Below, piece after piece: positions 55,710 through 64,000 of a stretch of DNA of 64,000 nucleotides. The first letter of the stretch is position 1. Every line of letters starts with the position of its first letter. Source of the stretch: Rothia uropygialis (GTDB lineage: Bacteria > Actinomycetota > Actinomycetes > Actinomycetales > Micrococcaceae); the NCBI RefSeq assembly GCF_004137765.1, contig NZ_NOIS01000002.1, positions 496,001 through 560,000 of the forward strand. The letters run 5' to 3'. The notes beneath the pieces are model-generated. The model saw only the letters and a program-made list of their open reading frames with translations, was not told where the DNA came from and did no database searches. Made by a program: the position numbers and the translations under genes.

Positions 55710-57664
55710 GGCAGATTCTCCTCGTCTTCGTGTCCGAGGCGCCACGGAACCATTGCCGTGACCACCCCGGGTTCTTTCCGTAGCGCCGCCGCGATCTTGC
55801 TTCCCGAACGGTGATGTAAAAACTTGTCCCACCAGTGCTCCAAAACGTACTCCGGGACGTAGACGATCACGACGTCACGCGGTGAGGCCTTACGCACTTC
55901 TCGCACGTGTTCGATCACCGGAGTCACGGGGTCACGGAAGGGAGATGCCAGGATGGTCAGGGGCACAGGTACCTCGTAACGATCCCACAATTCACGGATT
56001 TTCCGGGTACCGGCCTCGTCGACGTTGAGTACGAGTCCTTCGATCGTCGAGGGGCGGGTCGCCCGTGCATACGCCAGTGCCCTGAGCGCGGGCTTTCGGA
56101 GGCGAGGCACGACGACCATGGCGTGCACCCGCGACGGAAGGGCCTTGAGAGGGTTCTTCTGCTTCACGGCAAGCTCCTGGTCGATTTTCCGGTAGTGCTT
56201 CTTGATGGCAAGAGTCGCCAACGTAACCAGGCCGACCACCAGGACGGTGACCCACGCGCCCTGAGCCAGCTTGGTGACCAGGACCACGACCGTAGCCAGA
56301 ACAGTCGCCACCAAGCCTATCGTGGTGACGATCTGATCCCGGATGAGTCGCCGACGTGGTTGAGTGTCTAACACCACCCGGATGTCGTTGCGGCGTTTGA
56401 GGAAAACGGCGGCCTGAGTCAAAGACATCGAGAACAGCACGCCCACCACGTAAAGCTGGATGAGGTCGTTGACGTCCGCTCGGAAGGCCAAGGTGACGAC
56501 CAGTGCGCCCGCACCCAGCACGATCTCCCCGTTGGCGTACAACGAACGGTTGCTTCGTGCCCTGAAGTGGACGGGCAAATACCCTTGTTCGGCCATGGTC
56601 GACGCCAGGATGGGGAATCCGGCGTACGCGGCCGCCGGAGCCAGCAGGAGGAACAGCACGGTGCTGACCAGAAATACGTCGAAGAACAGATTGTCTCCGG
56701 TCACGGCCTGCGCCACCTGCGCCAGAATCGGGATCTGGTGAAAGTCCGCCGGCATGGCGTGACCGGCCACCACGAGTTGCGTCGATTCGAGTGTCACGAC
56801 CGCGCCGCTGGTCCGTGCCAGGTAGAGGATCCCCACCAGAGCGACGGCCGTCGACAGCCCCATCGTCACGAGACTCCGCGCCGCGTTGCGAGCCTTGGGG
56901 GCGCGGAAGAATCGAGCCGAATTGCTGACCGACTCGACTCCCGTCAACGTCACCGCGCCGGATGAGAAAGATCGGGCAACCAGGAGCAGCAAGCCGAACC
57001 CGGTCAAAGAGTTGGATTCCACTGTCTCAGGGCGGACGTAGAACTCTGCGCTAGGTGCCCGACCGAGGACCCCGAACCAGGACTCCACGATGCCGACGGA
57101 CAGGACCATCCCTAGGCACAGGATGAACAACAATGCAGGCAGAAGAGCGATTCGCCCCATGAAATGCAGTCCGCGGATGTACAGGAAGGTCAGAAGGATC
57201 ACCAAGACGGCCGCGACCCACATTCGATGCCCCGCTAGGGCAGGTATCAAGGTTGTCAGGTATGAAGATGCTGACGAGACCGAGACGGCCACGGTCAGGA
57301 CGAAGTCGAACAACAGGCTGGCTCCAGCCGCCGCGCCGGTTCTGGGCCCCAAACGATCGCTGACGACGTGATAATCGCCACCCGAGACGGCGACGTCGCG
57401 GATGTTGTAGCGGTAAGTGCCGATCACCAGGAGCAGGACGATCGCAACGCCCAAGCCGATCCACGGTGACATGACCACGCCCGCCGAACCGGCAAGGGCC
57501 AGGACCATGATGATCTCGTCCGGAGCGTAAGCAATCGCCGAGAACCCGTCCGCGCCGAAAACCGGCAGCGCCGCGCGTTTGGGCAAGGCCAGACTACGGA
57601 TTTGCTCCGTCTCTTTGGGCGCCCCGAGGAGGGCCCGCCGCGCGCTCGTAGGAAGTGATTGCAC
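55706..57664 (-). CDS. KimA-like APC-family permease
   Basis: 652 residues. About 12 membrane segments cover the first 460 residues, beginning FGADGFSAIAYAPDEIIMVL and GTYRYNIRDVAVSGGDYHVV; a cytosolic C-terminal domain of about 190 residues follows. The length and soluble tail fit KimA (YdaO), a proton-coupled potassium importer, more than ordinary amino-acid permeases. The divergent neighbours are two TrkA-type potassium regulators, supporting a potassium role. The GTG at 57664 gives VQSLPTSARRALLG. Confidence 0.85.
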   Translation of the reverse strand: MQSLPTSARRALLGAPKETEQIRSLALPKRAALPVFGADGFSAIAYAPDEIIMVLALAGSAGVVMSPWIGLGVAIVLLLVIGTYRYNIRDVAVSGGDYHVVSDRLGPRTGAAAGASLLFDFVLTVAVSVSSASSYLTTLIPALAGHRMWVAAVLVILLTFLYIRGLHFMGRIALLPALLFILCLGMVLSVGIVESWFGVLGRAPSAEFYVRPETVESNSLTGFGLLLLVARSFSSGAVTLTGVESVSNSARFFRAPKARNAARSLVTMGLSTAVALVGILYLARTSGAVVTLESTQLVVAGHAMPADFHQIPILAQVAQAVTGDNLFFDVFLVSTVLFLLLAPAAAYAGFPILASTMAEQGYLPVHFRARSNRSLYANGEIVLGAGALVVTLAFRADVNDLIQLYVVGVLFSMSLTQAAVFLKRRNDIRVVLDTQPRRRLIRDQIVTTIGLVATVLATVVVLVTKLAQGAWVTVLVVGLVTLATLAIKKHYRKIDQELAVKQKNPLKALPSRVHAMVVVPRLRKPALRALAYARATRPSTIEGLVLNVDEAGTRKIRELWDRYEVPVPLTILASPFRDPVTPVIEHVREVRKASPRDVVIVYVPEYVLEHWWDKFLHHRSGSKIAAALRKEPGVVTAMVPWRLGHEDEENLP

Positions 57665-57785
57665 AATGCCATAGGCTACCCCACACCCCCACGGGGGTCG
57701 CGGTGCATTACCCTGGAGATCAGACCCGCTGGATCGACGATCGAGCACTTTCACAGTCCCGGCAAACGTCAGGAGCCATTGCACC

Positions 57786-58589
57786 GTGCCTCACTTCGTG
57801 ATTATGGGCGCCGGGCGAGTCGGAGTCATGCTCGCCCATTCCCTTGAGGCCGCGGGCCACACCGTGGCCATCATTGATCAGGATGAACGCGCTTTCAGGC
57901 GTCTTCGCAAGGATTTTGCCGGCAAAAAGGTCAAGGGCGTCGGTTTCGACCGCGAAACCCTCAAACGCGCAGACATCGATGGCGCCTATGCGTTTGCTGC
58001 GGTGTCCAATGGCGACAACTCGAACATTCTGGCCTCCCGCGTAGCCCGCGAAACTTTCAAGGTCTCGCACGTCGTCGCCCGCATCAATGATCCCAACCGC
58101 GCGGAATTCTTCCAAAGACTCGGCATTCCCACGGTCGCCGCGGTCCGGTGGAGCACCGACCAGGTCCTGCGCCGAATTCTGCCCGAGCAATCGATGACCG
58201 GTGACTACCGTGAAGCCTCAGGTCGTCTGGTCCTGGCCGAATTGCAGCTGCACGAGGACTGGACGGGGCATCCTCTGAGCGATATCGAGGAGGCGGCCGA
58301 CGTGCGCATCGCATTCATCACCAGGTTCGGCGAGGGAATGTTGCCCGGCTCGGACACGAGTTTTCAGCAGGGCGACGTCGTCCATGCGATGATTCGCACC
58401 CAGGAGATGAATACGGTCGCCAGAATCCTTTCTTCGCCGCCGGCCGAGCTCGAGGACGAACCATTCGAACCGCGGCTCAGCCAGCGGGCGTGGGGCAAAC
58501 CCGCATCGACCGTCGAGCGAACCGATACGGGCGAAAGCCAGCGGGAGGCCGGAGAATCAGGGCTTCAACGCGGCGAAGGAGAGGAATAA
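57786..58589 (+). CDS. TrkA-family potassium uptake regulator 1 (CeoB-like)
   Basis: 267 residues from GTG 57786. The RCK_N Rossmann domain is PHFVIMGAGRVGVMLAHSL with the acid in AIIDQDERA, followed by an RCK_C domain (LVLAELQLHEDWTGHPLSDI). The last 60 residues are polar and variable. It would sense NAD(H) or nucleotides and gate a potassium transporter. The next gene is one base away, indicating coupled synthesis of two RCK proteins. Confidence 0.93.
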   Translation: MPHFVIMGAGRVGVMLAHSLEAAGHTVAIIDQDERAFRRLRKDFAGKKVKGVGFDRETLKRADIDGAYAFAAVSNGDNSNILASRVARETFKVSHVVARINDPNRAEFFQRLGIPTVAAVRWSTDQVLRRILPEQSMTGDYREASGRLVLAELQLHEDWTGHPLSDIEEAADVRIAFITRFGEGMLPGSDTSFQQGDVVHAMIRTQEMNTVARILSSPPAELEDEPFEPRLSQRAWGKPASTVERTDTGESQREAGESGLQRGEGEE

Positions 58590-58590
58590 C

Positions 58591-59334
58591 GTGCAGGTAT
58601 TGATCGTGGGCGCGGGCTCCGTGGGCTCGTCCATCGCATTCGAGCTACTGGGCCACGGACATCACGTCACGATTCTCGACGAAAAGCCTGAGGCCATCGG
58701 CAGGTCGGATCTGCGCGGGGCAACGTGGCTGATCGGCGACGCTTGTGAGCTGTCCATTCTGCGTCAGGCCGAGCCCCAGAACGCCGACGTGATCGTCGCG
58801 GCGACGGGGGACGACAAAACCAATTTGGTCGTATCCCTCTTGGCCAGATCCGAATTCGGCGTCCCGCGGACCGTGGGCCGCGTCAACAACCCCAAGAACG
58901 AATGGATGTTCGACGATGCATGGGGTGTGGACGTCGCGGTCTCCACCCCGCGTCTCATGACGGCATTGGTCGAGGAGGCTGTGGAAGTCGGCGACGTCGT
59001 CCGGCTGCTCAATCTGCAAACCGGTGGAGCGACGCTGATCGAATACACGGTTCCGACGGACCATGCATTCGTCGGGTGGACCGTCGAGTCCGTCGAGTGG
59101 CCCGCAGAAACCACCCTTGTTGCAATCCTGCGCGACGGGATCCCCGTGACGCCGACCGGAGACGACGTACTCGAGGGAGAGGACGAACTGTTCCTCATCA
59201 CCACGCCGCAGGGAGAGCAGGACCTGCGCTCCTTGTTCAACGCGGAGACCGAGAGCGCAACGGATGAGCACGATGACGACGTCGTCTCGGAGGAGCCCGG
59301 CCTGGACGAAACGGCCCACGGCCAAGAGCTCTAG
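58591..59334 (+). CDS. TrkA-family potassium uptake regulator 2 (CeoC-like)
   Basis: 247 residues from GTG 58591. RCK_N domain MQVLIVGAGSVGSSIAFELL with the acid in VTILDEKPEA, then VAATGDDKTNLVVSLLAR and an RCK_C domain ending LFLITTPQGEQDL. The C-terminal tail is acidic. Paired single-domain TrkA proteins are common in actinobacteria (CeoB/CeoC), replacing the double-domain TrkA of E. coli. Confidence 0.93.
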   Translation: MQVLIVGAGSVGSSIAFELLGHGHHVTILDEKPEAIGRSDLRGATWLIGDACELSILRQAEPQNADVIVAATGDDKTNLVVSLLARSEFGVPRTVGRVNNPKNEWMFDDAWGVDVAVSTPRLMTALVEEAVEVGDVVRLLNLQTGGATLIEYTVPTDHAFVGWTVESVEWPAETTLVAILRDGIPVTPTGDDVLEGEDELFLITTPQGEQDLRSLFNAETESATDEHDDDVVSEEPGLDETAHGQEL

Positions 59335-59351
59335 GTCGTGGCCGACGTTTC

Positions 59352-60092
59352 TTAGGAGGTTGTCTCGCTCTGAGACCTGGTCTCCGCGGGGCGAGTCATC
59401 ATCCAGGCGAGCCACAGGCAGAACGCGTAGAGCGGTATTCCCATGATCAACCGGCTGATGCCCAGTGCCGTCACGTTGTCGGCGAAGAAAAAGGGCAACT
59501 GGACCGCCAAACGAACCACGAACATCACGACCAGGATTCCCGTGGCCATTTGATAGGCCCGAAGTCTGCCGGGCTGGCGTCGCCAGTTCATATCCTCCCC
59601 ACGGAGCATCCCAAAGACTACGCCGAGCAGGGGCCAGCGGACGGCCATCGAAATTGCCAGACCCACCGCATAGGCCCCGTTGGTCCAGAAGCCGACAAGA
59701 TAATAGTCGATCGGTTTCCCACCGGCGTGTGCGAAGAAAGCGCAGATGAGAACGCCGACCGCACCGGAAAAGGCTTGAATCTTCTGCCCTCCGGTGATGA
59801 ATCGGATGATCGAGATGATCACGGCGAGGCCGATCGCGATTACGAGCGACGTGGACAGAGAAGAGGTGATGATGAAACACGTCAGGTAGGCCAATGACGG
59901 CAAGACGGCTTCGACGAGGCCTCTTACTCCCCCGATCGCGTGCATGACATCGATCTGTCCACTCTCGTCCCGCCGAAATGCCCCGGATTTTCCGTAGGCC
60001 GCGGCCATCTGCTGGCCGAAGGACGGCGTGCCGTCGGCATGGCCTCGGTTTTCCGGTCGACGCTCCGAACCGTTTGCGTCCCGTTGCTCCAT
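59352..60092 (-). CDS. DUF3159 family membrane protein
   Basis: 246 residues from ATG 60092. About six membrane segments include GLVEAVLPSLAYLTCFIITS, FSGAVGVLICAFFAHAGG and NGAYAVGLAISMAVRWPLLG, a typical DUF3159 pattern. The N-terminal 45 residues are hydrophilic. The family is actinobacterial, of unknown function, and always near the dut/DUF3710 block, as here. Confidence 0.9.
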   Translation of the reverse strand: MEQRDANGSERRPENRGHADGTPSFGQQMAAAYGKSGAFRRDESGQIDVMHAIGGVRGLVEAVLPSLAYLTCFIITSSLSTSLVIAIGLAVIISIIRFITGGQKIQAFSGAVGVLICAFFAHAGGKPIDYYLVGFWTNGAYAVGLAISMAVRWPLLGVVFGMLRGEDMNWRRQPGRLRAYQMATGILVVMFVVRLAVQLPFFFADNVTALGISRLIMGIPLYAFCLWLAWMMTRPAETRSQSETTS

Positions 60093-60115
60093 CGTGTTGA
60101 TGCTCTCCAGTTGGT

Positions 60116-60520
60116 CTAAAGCTCTTGATGCCGCGATACGATCTCGTACCGCGGATTGTAAATGACCGGGACGCCGCCGAGGAATGCAAGCATGCCCGAG
60201 CACCGCAGTCGCGTCCCGGCGCCGATCCCTGGAACGGTCCTCTGGCCGTGCCAGATCAGTCGCACGTGCGTTCCCGGACCGAGCGGCGCATCGGCATCCT
60301 CGAAATGCGGCATGTCCATCGCAATCGCCGAAGTGGGCGCGGCAAAGGAGCCTTTGGGAAGCCTGTGGCGAGCATCCGAAGAAACGGTGCGATAGCTCGC
60401 GGTGATATCGACTTCGGCTTCGTATTGTGGCAGCGCGTCGACGGGTTGGATGTGTACCTCGTTGACCCGCCCCTCGACGAGCACCCGAATGCGCCGCGCC
60501 CCCTGGTCCGAATGATCCAT
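60116..60520 (-). CDS. OB-fold nucleic-acid-binding domain protein
   Basis: 134 residues from ATG 60520. The OB-fold core is seen at ARRIRVLVEGRVNEVHIQPV and, after an insert of about 40 residues, in VRLIWHGQRTVPGIGAGTRL and NPRYEI. It sits between DUF3159 and DUF3710, the conserved actinobacterial context. The insert in the middle is longer than usual. A role in DNA or RNA binding is presumed. Confidence 0.85.
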   Translation of the reverse strand: MDHSDQGARRIRVLVEGRVNEVHIQPVDALPQYEAEVDITASYRTVSSDARHRLPKGSFAAPTSAIAMDMPHFEDADAPLGPGTHVRLIWHGQRTVPGIGAGTRLRCSGMLAFLGGVPVIYNPRYEIVSRHQEL

Positions 60521-60542
60521 CGAACCGTGAACCGGCAAGGGT

Positions 60543-61388
60543 TTAGCCAATCTGCGTGATCTCCGGTCCTCGCTCCGGCACATCGCTGCTCAGGGTGCGC
60601 TTTTCGTCTTCGTTGGGGTCCCTGCGCACGGCGTTGTCGGGTATCTTCAACGGCAACAAGTCACGCGGAGCCATCGGATCCTGGCCCCGGACCACCACGA
60701 GAGCGCGGAAAATTCGTTCCATTTCGCGTGCGGCGCTCCTCTTGACGGCAGCGTCACCCGAGAACACCCCGCGGAGGAACCAGCGGGGGCCGTCTACGCC
60801 CACGAACCGCGCAACGCGGTATCCGCGGTCGCCGTTGGGCATGGAAGCGGGCAATTTGGCGATCACCTGACGGCCCAAGGCACCGTCCAGGATGTCGACG
60901 ACGCCGTTCTGCTCGCGCACGGAAGCCGCGAGTTCGGTGCGAATCTCGGACCACAGTCCTCGACTCTTGGGCGCCGCGAACGGCTGCACCTGCAGAATCG
61001 CTCCGTTCTTCTGGAACGTTACCGAGACCACTGACTGGTTTCTCTGATCTACGTCGATGCGCATGTCCACGGTTTCATCCGGCTTGATCCGGAGGCCGCC
61101 CAAATCGATATAGGAGTCATCGGTTTCGATTTCGGTGACGTCGAACGGGCCCGTGACGGAGCGGTCCGGCTCGTGGGCGATTGCTTCCTCGGCCGCAGTC
61201 GCCGCCTGCTCGGCCTCGTCGATGTCTTCGTCGTCCTCGGCGTTGATCAGATCGCGATCAGGCCGACTCTCGTCCTCGGTCTTCACCGTGCGGCCTTTCG
61301 CAGGTTTTTTCTCCGCGGTATCCGTCTCCTGCGGGGTTGTTTCTTCTTCGGCCTCGCTGGCCTTCTTCTTGTTGCCGAATCCCAGCAC
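60543..61388 (-). CDS. DUF3710 family protein
   Basis: 281 residues. After an acidic, disordered leader of about 80 residues comes the DUF3710 core: GPFDVTEIETDDSYIDLGGL, VSVTFQKNGAILQVQPFAAPK and GYRVARFVGVDGPRWFLRGV. It follows dut by 11 bases. The function is unknown and the family is restricted to actinobacteria. Confidence 0.92.
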   Translation of the reverse strand: MLGFGNKKKASEAEEETTPQETDTAEKKPAKGRTVKTEDESRPDRDLINAEDDEDIDEAEQAATAAEEAIAHEPDRSVTGPFDVTEIETDDSYIDLGGLRIKPDETVDMRIDVDQRNQSVVSVTFQKNGAILQVQPFAAPKSRGLWSEIRTELAASVREQNGVVDILDGALGRQVIAKLPASMPNGDRGYRVARFVGVDGPRWFLRGVFSGDAAVKRSAAREMERIFRALVVVRGQDPMAPRDLLPLKIPDNAVRRDPNEDEKRTLSSDVPERGPEITQIG

Positions 61389-61399
61389 GATAGTCCTTT

Positions 61400-61846
61400 C
61401 TAGTCAGTTCCGGTCGAGCCGAATCCTGCCGCGCCTCGTTCCGAGAGCGGCAGTTCCTCAACCACATCAAAAGTCGCATGCTCGTATTTCTGGATCACGA
61501 GCTGCGCAATGCGGTCGCCTCGGTGGACCTCATATGGCTCATTCTGGTCCGTATTGAGCAAAGTGACCATGAGTTCGCCGCGATATCCCGAATCGACGGT
61601 TCCCGGCGCGTTGACGATCGTGATGCCGAATTTCGCGGCCAGTCCCGACCGCGGATGCACCAGGCCCACATACCCATCCGGCAGAGCGATGGCCACTCCG
61701 GTAGGCACCAGGGCCCTTTCTCCCGGGGCCAGCACGACGTCCTGGCTGGAACGGAGATCGGCACCGGCATCGCCGTGTTGCGCGTACGCGGGGGCCGGCA
61801 GTTCCGGGTCCAACAGGGTGATCTTGACGTCGACGGTCGATTGCAT
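61400..61846 (-). CDS. dut: dUTP pyrophosphatase
   Basis: 148 residues from ATG 61846. The trimeric dUTPase motifs are in order: HGDAGADLRSSQD (I), HPRSGLAAKFGI (II), NAPGTVDSGYRGELMV (III), RGDRIAQLVIQKYE (IV) and GAAGFGSTG (V, the C-terminal arm). It keeps uracil out of DNA and supplies dUMP. A longer in-frame leader up to 61933 is not typical of the family. Confidence 0.97.
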   Translation of the reverse strand: MQSTVDVKITLLDPELPAPAYAQHGDAGADLRSSQDVVLAPGERALVPTGVAIALPDGYVGLVHPRSGLAAKFGITIVNAPGTVDSGYRGELMVTLLNTDQNEPYEVHRGDRIAQLVIQKYEHATFDVVEELPLSERGAAGFGSTGTD

Positions 61847-62110
61847 GAGACGTTTTCCTGGATCGGTGGCTGGTTTGAAATGAACGGTGGGTTCAGCGGT
61901 TGGTCCGCCTGGAACTCGCTCGTCCTTAGACACTGTAACGGTTCGGCATGGTTACCACCCGGGTCTGTGGCCAAGATCCGCGTTTCCGTGGGATTCCGCG
62001 GCCCCGGACCGGGCTCATGGTGCCCCGACTCACGGTCTCTGCTGCCTGATGAAGCTTTCCGGCCACATGCGAGTTCCGGCCCGCCTTCCGCGACGCGTAT
62101 TCTTGACGTT

Positions 62111-62677
62111 ATGTCTGACTCCGTCTCCCCGAACGCCGACGACGCCGGGTTCGGCTCTTCCTCGGCCGTCGAATTCCACGAAAAGCTCTATCCTTCTCCA
62201 GGTGTGTGGGTCTGTGTCGTGGTCTTCGGCTTTGCGTGCTTTGCCGTGGGCGCGCCGATCAATATTCCGATCGCCATTCTGGTGGCGATCGTTCTCGCCG
62301 CGACCCTGGGTCTCATCCTGTACGCTTCATCGCCAGTCCTCGAGGTGACCGAGGATTCCCTTCAGGTTGGTCGCGCGCATATTGAGCGCGAATATGTGGG
62401 AGAGGTCGAGATCTTCCGCGGGGAGAACGCGCGCATTGCCTGCGGACCCGCCGCTGACGGCCGAGCCTATATGAATTTCCGGCCCTGGGTTTCCCCCGTG
62501 GCTCGTATTCACTTGGTCGACCCGGCCGACCCCACACCATATTGGCTCACCAATTCGCGCCGCCCGGAAGAGCTGGCCTTGGCTCTGGGCACGGACCCGG
62601 AATTGCAGGAGAACCGCACGCCTTCGGTCAATCAGGTGGTCGTCGAGCCCGAGGACGAGGATTCGGCCCAGGGGTGA
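62111..62677 (+). CDS. DUF3093 family membrane protein
   Basis: 188 residues from ATG 62111. Two hydrophobic segments (VWVCVVVFGFACFAVG and PIAILVAIVLAATLGLIL) form a hairpin, followed by a soluble domain with VTEDSLQVGRAHIEREYVGE and YWLTNSRRPEELALAL. This matches DUF3093, an actinobacterial family of unknown function found opposite dut. The 264-base region between the two starts holds both promoters. Confidence 0.9.
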   Translation: MSDSVSPNADDAGFGSSSAVEFHEKLYPSPGVWVCVVVFGFACFAVGAPINIPIAILVAIVLAATLGLILYASSPVLEVTEDSLQVGRAHIEREYVGEVEIFRGENARIACGPAADGRAYMNFRPWVSPVARIHLVDPADPTPYWLTNSRRPEELALALGTDPELQENRTPSVNQVVVEPEDEDSAQG

Positions 62678-62844
62678 AGCTGAGGAGCCTCACGCCGGTC
62701 GGGAACGCGTCCCGGGAAGCGTCGTTTATTCGGACAAGCTCCTTGTCGGCGTGTCGCCCAGGAGCATATTGGTTGGCGCACTGACTCATCCGCGGCACCA
62801 AGTCCACAATGGTTCTTGGCGACGGAGCGTCCCGTGAGAGCACA

Positions 62845-62874
62845 AAAAAGGAGGAACTCGAGTTCCTCCTTTTT
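62845..62874 (-). terminator. Terminator downstream of the DUF4193 gene
   Basis: A perfect 30-base palindrome (AAAAAGGAGGAACTC and its complement) with A and T tracts at its ends, so it can work in both directions. It lies 37 bases past the DUF4193 stop and also beyond the DUF3093 gene. Confidence 0.9.
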
Positions 62875-62911
62875 GCGATGGGGCCGCCCACGTTGCGCAG
62901 CTGCCGTCGTC

Positions 62912-63211
62912 TCAGGCCTCGCACTCCACGCAGTAGAACAATCCGTCTTCTTCGCGAGCAATCTGGGAACGGTGACGAACCAAGAAGCACGAAGCACAGG
63001 TGAATTCATCCTGCTGCGCAGGAAGCACGACCACGGATAGTTCCTCATGGGACAGGTCCGCACCGGGGAGTTCAAAACTTTCGGCCGCGGCGTTCTCGTC
63101 CTCATCGACCACGTTGGACTGCTGGTCGCTGCGGTGCGACTTCAGCTCCTCGATGGAATCGGAGCTGCTTTCTTCATCTTGCTTGCGCGGGGCGTCGTAA
63201 TCGGTAGCCAT
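62912..63211 (-). CDS. DUF4193 family protein
   Basis: 99 residues. The acidic, disordered N-terminal two-thirds (MATDYDAPRKQDEE onward) is followed by a small zinc-ribbon-like end with CASC and CVEC, as in DUF4193. The family is confined to actinobacteria; some relatives are near sigma factor genes. Function unknown. Confidence 0.92.
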   Translation of the reverse strand: MATDYDAPRKQDEESSSDSIEELKSHRSDQQSNVVDEDENAAAESFELPGADLSHEELSVVVLPAQQDEFTCASCFLVRHRSQIAREEDGLFYCVECEA

Positions 63212-63519
63212 GTGTGTGTCACGCTTTCGTCGGTATTTCTCGGTAGGCCCACGTAGCCTTCCGATCATCGTGTGGTTCTGCTACCAGCTTGTGCACCCGT
63301 TGACCTCGTTATGAAGTATGCGTCGAACTCAATGCCTGCCGGTATCGCGATGATTGTTCACTATTGAGCCCGGTTGTGTCCAGCCGATTTTACTGTCAGC
63401 GGATTTGACGAGGTGCAGGGTGTCCCGACCTCGGGTCCCGAAGCGGTATTCTTTGTGGAGAAACGGGCGCGAAAGCACTGGTCGCGAACGCGTCGGAGCG
63501 GAATCAATAAGGAGAACTG
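63212..63519. promoter_or_regulatory. Divergent promoter region between DUF4193 gene and sepH
   Basis: 308 bases with no supported gene. It should contain both promoters; no strong inverted repeat was seen. AAGGAGAACTG directly before 63520 is the sepH ribosome site. Confidence 0.5.
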
Positions 63520-64000
63520 ATGGATCGGCTGACCTTCGTGGGAGTCCAAGACGACGGCGAACACCTCGTTCTCGAGTCTGCGGACGGCGAGCAGCGATAC
63601 CAAGTTCGCATCGACAACGGCCTGCGCAATGCCGTGGTGAAGGCCCGGCGGGCTCAGGCCCCACGCGGCCTGAGCGGGCGCGGGGACTACGGTCCACGTG
63701 ATATTCAGACGCGGTTCCGTCAAGGGGCAACTGTCGACGAAATCGTCGCCGAGTCCGGGTGGAAGCCCGAGCGAGTGCGCCGCTACGAATGGCCGATCCT
63801 GGCCGAACGGGCGCACATCGTCACCGCCGCGCGCAACGTCGTCGTGAGGTCCCTCGATCCCCGCTCTCGAGGACGCAAGACGCTCAACGACCAGGTCGTG
63901 GCGGTGCGCGAGGACTGGAATTTCGCAGAGGGCGATGCCCAGTGGAACTCGTGGCAACGCGAAGACGGGCAATGGAACGTCACAGTCTCGGTCAATTATT
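63520..64000 (+). CDS. sepH: Septation protein SepH, N-terminal part (runs off right edge)
   Basis: 160 codons are in the window. The N-terminal DUF3071 domain is typical: MDRLTFVGVQDDGEHLVLES, LSGRGDYGPRDIQTRFRQGA, then the helix-turn-helix-like VDEIVAESGWKPERVRRYEW and PILAERAHIV. SepH binds FtsZ and stimulates its assembly during cell division in Streptomyces and Mycobacterium. The C-terminal part is outside the window. Confidence 0.93.
   Translation, partial: MDRLTFVGVQDDGEHLVLESADGEQRYQVRIDNGLRNAVVKARRAQAPRGLSGRGDYGPRDIQTRFRQGATVDEIVAESGWKPERVRRYEWPILAERAHIVTAARNVVVRSLDPRSRGRKTLNDQVVAVREDWNFAEGDAQWNSWQREDGQWNVTVSVNY

Noticed and set aside
57665-57785. c-di-AMP (ydaO-type) riboswitch before the KimA-like gene
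   Set aside because: The intergenic region is only about 120 bases and the conserved ydaO core could not be found; a simple divergent promoter is more likely.

Overview
The window looks like core chromosome of a mid-to-high-GC actinobacterium, most likely Micrococcales and probably Micrococcaceae. The support is genes that are largely actinobacterial: PdtaR-type ANTAR regulator, an Eis-like acetyltransferase, TIGR03085, HGxxPAAW and TIGR02234 proteins inside a trp operon, DUF3000, DUF3093, DUF3159, DUF3710, DUF4193, SepH and two single-domain TrkA proteins. Genus cannot be fixed by eye. There is no rRNA operon, CRISPR array or intact insertion sequence.

Layout. 1-5.3 kb: an Eis-like acetyltransferase (cut by the left edge) behind polA, then a thioesterase, pdtaR and an SRPBCC protein. 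5.6-9.3 kb is the only clearly accessory stretch: a secreted HNH/Excalibur nuclease, an orphan secreted protein of lower GC, and about 1.6 kb of broken reading frames containing a 29-C run. It ends at a tRNA-Leu gene with its own terminator. 9.5-18.1 kb: pyk, a flavodoxin-like protein and gltBD. 18.1-18.9 kb is a gap with several hairpins. 18.9-25.9 kb is a leftward hisI-trpE-TIGR02234-HGxxPAAW-trpC-trpB-trpA-lgt cluster. 26.0-39.9 kb is a long leftward series: a RecB-like nuclease, def, fmt, rsmB, a membrane protein plus PrsW-type protease, rpe, an FMN riboswitch, ribM (pnuC-like), ribD, a riboflavin synthase/DHBP synthase fusion, ribA, ribH, hisE, hisG and hisF. Only the TIGR03085 gene faces the other way. 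40.1-40.8 kb holds four tRNA genes (Val-CAC leftward; Gly, Cys and Val-GAC rightward) around a palindromic spacer.

40.9-50.4 kb: a TauE-like permease, zapE, ybaK, an alpha/beta hydrolase, a USP-like protein, msrB, DUF3000, rnd and a FadB-like multifunctional enzyme. 50.5-54.0 kb: a Tat-type Rieske lipoprotein and acnA. 54.2-59.3 kb: a TrmA-like RNA methyltransferase and a KimA-like APC permease facing two TrkA regulators, which reads as a potassium-uptake module. 59.3-64 kb: the actinobacterial block DUF3159, OB-fold protein, DUF3710, dut, DUF3093, DUF4193 and sepH (cut by the right edge).

Most of the window is metabolic housekeeping with tight translational coupling (ATGA, GTGA and TGATG overlaps). 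The points most worth following up are the homopolymer-broken secreted-protein region beside tRNA-Leu, the RibE-RibB fusion with a separate RibA, the PrsW protease coupled to an unknown single-pass membrane protein, and the palindrome between the divergent tRNA genes.
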